The translations under genes were made by a program, and so were the position numbers. Shown piece by piece: positions 60,922 through 64,000 of a stretch of DNA of 64,000 nucleotides. Location of the stretch: NCBI GenBank assembly GCA_019720755.1, contig CP081303.1, positions 496,001 to 560,000 on the forward strand, read 5' to 3'. How positions within the stretch are numbered: the stretch's first letter is position 1; every line of letters starts with the position of its first letter. The notes below the pieces were generated by a model. That model made no database searches. It saw only the letters and a program-made list of their open reading frames with translations, and had not been told where the DNA came from. This stretch comes from Prolixibacteraceae bacterium. GTDB taxonomy: Bacteria; Bacteroidota; Bacteroidia; Bacteroidales; Prolixibacteraceae.

Positions 60922-62247
60922 TTAAGATTTAAAAATAACTCTTATTTCGATAATCCTGCGACTATCCATTTTCTCTACAATGAAATCGATATTTCTAATT
61001 TGTATTTTCTCTTTGACAAGAGGGAAGTCTCCTTTGATCTCGAGTAGAAGTCCTGCTATTGTATCGGCATCTCCTTTTACATCATCTAGATACTCTTCAT
61101 CGAGATGAAGGTCTCTGAGAAAATCAACGAGGAGTGTTTTTGCATCAAATATATAGGTGTCGTTGTCGACTTTGGTGTAATTTTTTTCATCTTCATCAAA
61201 TTCGTCTGAAATTTCTCCGACAATCTCTTCAAGGACATCTTCTAAAGTTACAATTCCAGAAACACCACCGTATTCATCGATAACAAAAGCCATGTGTATT
61301 TTTGTCTTTTGGAACTCTTCTAAAAGGTCGTCAATCTTTTTATTTTCTGGAATATAGAAAGGCGGTCTAATCAATGTTTGCCATCTGAACGTATTCCCTT
61401 TGTGAAGATGGGCCAGTAGGTCTTTGATATATAAAACACCTCTTATGTTGTCAAATGTGTCTTCAAAAATAGGAATTCGAGAGTACCCTGAATTGTTAAT
61501 TGTTTGAATGACTGTAGTGAATGATTCATTACAGTCAAGTGCTATCGTATCAAGTCTAGAGCACATGATCTCTACAACAGATTTTTTTCCAAACTTGACA
61601 ATCCCTTCAAGGATCTCTTTGTCTTCTTGGATCTCATGTTCTTCTGTAAGAGATAGAGCATGAGATAAGTCGGAAACAGACATGTTGTTTTTGTGATGCC
61701 CTACTTTTTTGTTGACAATACTTGTAGATTTAATTAAGACTGTATTCAAAGGTTTGAAGATCTTATTTAGTATCGTAAATGTCGAGGTCATTCTAAGAGA
61801 GAATGCATAGGGTTGTTTTGTCGCAAGAACTTTGGGTATAATTTCACCAAAGAGAAGTATCAAAAAGGTGATAATGATTGTTTGAAATACAAACCCAATG
61901 GTGGGAGCATTGCTAAAATCAATGAGGCTTGAGGTTATTTTTGATGATAAAAGAACTATGCCAATATTAATAAAATTGTTTGCAATCAGAATTGACCCTA
62001 GAAGTTGTTCTGGCTGTTTTAATAAGGTAATAGTTGCGGCTCCCTTTTTGTTGTCTTTTGACTTTAACCTGTCAATATCGTGAGGCGATAACGCAAAGAA
62101 TGAAGCCTCTGATCCAGATATTAGGCCAGAAAGAATTAGTAGAACAAATAAAATGATTAACCCTACAAAATCATGGATGTCAAAGGACATAAACTTGATA
62201 TTGTCTAATGCTATGATCATCTGGGAGGGAATTGTGTCTGCTTCCAA
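60922..62247 (-). CDS. gldE: Gliding motility-associated protein GldE (CNNM/CBS/CorC-domain membrane protein)
   Basis: This 441-residue protein has an N-terminal DUF21/CNNM membrane domain (about 25-200, with SGLISGSEASFFALSPHDID). A CBS pair (about 215-340, MCSRLDTIALD and FVIDEYGGVSGIVTLED) and a C-terminal CorC/HlyC transporter-associated domain follow. The CNNM/CorC family is linked to Mg2+ transport, and GldE supports GldD in gliding/type IX secretion. It is directly before gldD in the same operon. There is also hydrophobic sequence before the CNNM core, and the first 15 residues are variable. Confidence 0.93.
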   Translation of the reverse strand: MEADTIPSQMIIALDNIKFMSFDIHDFVGLIILFVLLILSGLISGSEASFFALSPHDIDRLKSKDNKKGAATITLLKQPEQLLGSILIANNFINIGIVLLSSKITSSLIDFSNAPTIGFVFQTIIITFLILLFGEIIPKVLATKQPYAFSLRMTSTFTILNKIFKPLNTVLIKSTSIVNKKVGHHKNNMSVSDLSHALSLTEEHEIQEDKEILEGIVKFGKKSVVEIMCSRLDTIALDCNESFTTVIQTINNSGYSRIPIFEDTFDNIRGVLYIKDLLAHLHKGNTFRWQTLIRPPFYIPENKKIDDLLEEFQKTKIHMAFVIDEYGGVSGIVTLEDVLEEIVGEISDEFDEDEKNYTKVDNDTYIFDAKTLLVDFLRDLHLDEEYLDDVKGDADTIAGLLLEIKGDFPLVKEKIQIRNIDFIVEKMDSRRIIEIRVIFKS

Positions 62248-62293
62248 TGTTGTTGTTTTAAATGAATACTTTAATAAAAGATATATCTTTTAG

Positions 62294-62632
62294 TTAATCA
62301 GATTCTTTTTTGTCTAGAATCTGTATTTGATATGCAATAATTTCTGTGATACGCATTGGTGGCGTATCTTTTTTTTCGATTGTTCTGCTTTTTAATTTTC
62401 CTTCTATATAAAGATGCATTCCTTTTTTTATGTGTTTGTCTGCAAGAATAGCTTGTTTGCCCCAACAAGCAATCCTATGCCACTCTGTTTGTGTAACTTT
62501 TTCATTTGACTTATTTAGATGACTCTCATTTGTTGCAAATGGAAATCTTGAGACGCAATTCTCTTTATCAAAGTAGTGAGTTTCAGGATTATTTCCTACA
62601 TATCCTATTAAAATAACTTTGTTTACTGACAT
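62294..62632 (-). CDS. ssb: Single-stranded DNA-binding protein
   Basis: This 112-residue OB-fold protein starts at ATG 62632 (MSVNKVILIGYVGNNPE). A longer frame from 62683 would add 17 hydrophobic residues not seen in SSB. The core has the RFPFATNES strand, the WHRIACWGKQA motif and the IEGKLKSRTIE strand. It ends soon after the OB fold without the long acidic C-terminal tail and DDDIPF-type tip of the replicative SSB. The end is DKKESD, so it is a short accessory SSB. It follows mutY in the conserved mutY-ssb-gldE-gldD order. Confidence 0.92.
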   Translation of the reverse strand: MSVNKVILIGYVGNNPETHYFDKENCVSRFPFATNESHLNKSNEKVTQTEWHRIACWGKQAILADKHIKKGMHLYIEGKLKSRTIEKKDTPPMRITEIIAYQIQILDKKESD

Positions 62633-62690
62633 ATATGCAAATATTACTAGTAATATAATAAAATACAAGATATTTTCATACAATGTTCGT

Positions 62691-63722
62691 TTAGTTTTCG
62701 ATTTTTTTAAATAGATCTATGAATGGTTTTGGTGTAGGATAGTTTTGAACTTCTTTCATTGGAATAAAGTTTTGGTGTTCTGACTTCGTTTTTGTCTCCC
62801 ATATATGTATATGTAGTGTTTGGTGTGTTAGTTTATGTATTTTATTTTCTTTCTTGAGAATGGTGTCAGGTTTGATTCCTTCTTTTGCTAAATTAAGAAT
62901 AAGTGTTTTTTCTGATATCTCATCAAGTTCTTCTTCTATAAGGTAGGGTGTATATAATCCATTCCAAATATCTTTTTTGTTTCTCTGCTCTATGTATATG
63001 GTGTGGTTGATGCCTTTGATTATAATAAAGTGAAGGTGTCTCTCTTTGGGTTTTCGTTTTGAAATGGTCTTTGGAATTTGACCTATACTCCCAGTTTGTC
63101 TTGCGATACATTCCCCGTGTAGCGGACAGGAAGTGCATTGTGGATTTGTAGGGGTGCATACTAGTGCGCCCAACTCAATTATTGCTTCGTTCAATTCTTT
63201 GGGGTGTGAGTAGAGATACATTTCTCTTATAAGAGAGTCTATATGCTTATATGTGGACGTAAGATGTCCTGCGGTTTCAATTTTAAATAGTCGAGTAATG
63301 ACCCTAATGGTATTTCCATCAATTGCAGGATATGGTTTATTCCATGCAAATGACATGATTGCTCCCGCTGTGTATTTCCCTATTCCTTTCAATTGGAGTA
63401 TTTCTTGATGTTCTGTAGGAAAAACACCTTTTAAGTTTTCAGATATGTGTTTGGCTGTAGCATGGAGGTTTCTTGCCCTAGAATAATATCCGAGCCCTTC
63501 CCATGCTTTTAATACTTCCGTTTGACTTGCCATCGCAAGTTGATTTACGTCTGGAAAAAGTTGTATAAAGTCATTGAAATAGCGTTTTCCTTGCTGAACT
63601 TTTGTCTGTTGAAGTATGATTTCTGATATCCAAACACGGTATGGAGATCTGTTTTTTCGCCATGGCAGATCTCTTTTTTTGCCTTTATACCAAGTAATCA
63701 ATTGATTAGCTATTTTCTCCAT
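62691..63722 (-). CDS. mutY: A/G-specific adenine glycosylase
   Basis: This 343-residue DNA repair enzyme removes adenine opposite 8-oxoguanine. The HhH-GPD domain shows PYRVWISEIILQQTKV (catalytic Glu), LKGIGKYTAGAI (helix-hairpin-helix) and PAIDGNTIRVITR (catalytic Asp). The [4Fe-4S] loop follows as C-TPTNPQ-C-TS-C-PLHGE-C. A C-terminal NUDIX-like 8-oxoG recognition domain comes last (about 225-340). It is the first gene of the minus-strand operon and is divergent from the HU gene. CAAAAATA at 63760-63767 may be its -7 element read on the minus strand. Confidence 0.96.
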   Translation of the reverse strand: MEKIANQLITWYKGKKRDLPWRKNRSPYRVWISEIILQQTKVQQGKRYFNDFIQLFPDVNQLAMASQTEVLKAWEGLGYYSRARNLHATAKHISENLKGVFPTEHQEILQLKGIGKYTAGAIMSFAWNKPYPAIDGNTIRVITRLFKIETAGHLTSTYKHIDSLIREMYLYSHPKELNEAIIELGALVCTPTNPQCTSCPLHGECIARQTGSIGQIPKTISKRKPKERHLHFIIIKGINHTIYIEQRNKKDIWNGLYTPYLIEEELDEISEKTLILNLAKEGIKPDTILKKENKIHKLTHQTLHIHIWETKTKSEHQNFIPMKEVQNYPTPKPFIDLFKKIEN

Positions 63723-63778
63723 CTTTTGTGTTTTTAATAAAATTCTCTTATGTTTGCCGCAAAAATAATTGATTTCTA

Positions 63779-63809
63779 TTTCATTAATAATACGAAACGT
63801 TTATCTTTG
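63779..63809 (+). promoter_or_regulatory. Promoter of the HU-family gene
   Basis: TTTC (63779-63782), a 19-base spacer and TATCTTTG (63802-63809) match the Bacteroidota promoter form with one -33 mismatch. It lies 48 bases before the start codon. Confidence 0.75.
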
Positions 63810-63857
63810 TACTCCTAAAATTGAGTCAAGGATATCGTTTAAATTAAATTTATAGCA

Positions 63858-64000
63858 ATGACAAAGGCAGATATTGTAAACGAAGTTTCGAAGAATACTG
63901 GTATTGAGAGAGTTACGGTTCAGAAGGCAGTTGAGGCCTTTATGGATACCGTTTCAGATTCTTTAGTAGAAGGGAAAAATGTGTATCTTCGTGGATTCGG
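63858..64000 (+). CDS. HU/IHF-family DNA-binding protein, 3'-truncated by window end
   Basis: The frame opens at ATG 63858 and runs without a stop to the window edge, giving 47 codons. The sequence MTKADIVNEVSKNTG, the VQKAVEAFMDTVSDSL helix and YLRGFG are the first half of an HU/IHF fold, with the DNA-binding arm beyond the edge. In many Bacteroidota an HU gene stands divergent to mutY, as here. Confidence 0.93.
   Translation, partial: MTKADIVNEVSKNTGIERVTVQKAVEAFMDTVSDSLVEGKNVYLRGF

Overview
The window is AT-rich DNA from a member of the Bacteroidota, most like an anaerobic or facultative marine Marinilabiliales/Prolixibacteraceae-type organism. This placement is inferred from gene content, not from a marker gene. 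The signs are a SusC/SusD pair, GldD/GldE, DUF4251, DUF3078, DUF2795 and GLPGLI-family proteins, MutY-SSB-GldE-GldD-PPTase gene order, and promoters of the Bacteroidota form TTTG-N19-TAnnTTTG. The complete Rnf complex together with pyruvate:ferredoxin oxidoreductase indicates ferredoxin-based, mostly anaerobic energy metabolism.

Bases 1-10800 form a sialic-acid utilisation locus: a sodium:solute symporter (5' end outside the window), N-acetylneuraminate lyase, a SusC/SusD outer-membrane uptake pair, a surface sialidase, a decayed sulfatase and a FadR-type regulator. Strong hairpins divide it into several transcription units. Bases 10840-18932 are a mixed region: an orphan NifX-like protein, a DUF4251 protein, a His-rich membrane protein, a Nudix hydrolase, a preQ1-I riboswitch followed by queC-queF, a TetR regulator with a KASIII-type enzyme behind a clear operator palindrome, and an AAA ATPase. 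Bases 19023-31240 hold nifJ (PFOR), an IS630-type remnant, a Tat-exported sulfatase and the minus-strand operon rseC-rnfB-rnfC-rnfD-rnfG-rnfE-rnfA.

Bases 31582-39891 carry a sensor kinase, recG, a methyltransferase-like relic, a cobalamin adenosyltransferase, a DUF2795 protein, a sigma-54 activator without a DNA-binding domain, a Ppx/GppA phosphatase and a rhodanese-like protein that lacks its cysteine. At 40105-41511 is the most striking object: twelve identical tRNA-Lys(UUU) genes in direct tandem, mostly with a 121-bp period. One good promoter lies before the array and one terminator after it. The spacers carry a small hairpin that shows a compensatory change.

Bases 41810-54747 contain a DMT transporter, a DUF3078 outer-membrane protein, an OMP/GLPGLI pair, a gene-poor stretch of 1.2 kb with an 11-bp-periodic repeat, and an operon resembling the Bacteroides Xus xenosiderophore system (TonB-dependent receptor, DUF4374 lipoprotein, PepSY membrane protein). 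Bases 54909-64000 are core genes: a UbiA-type prenyltransferase, an SRPBCC protein, CorA, pgl-zwf, the PPTase-gldD-gldE-ssb-mutY operon on the minus strand, and the start of an HU-family gene cut by the window end.

Two intergenic loci (12118-12188 and 49147-49270) share an architecture that no gene explains: 11-bp-periodic tandem units closed by perfect inverted arms.
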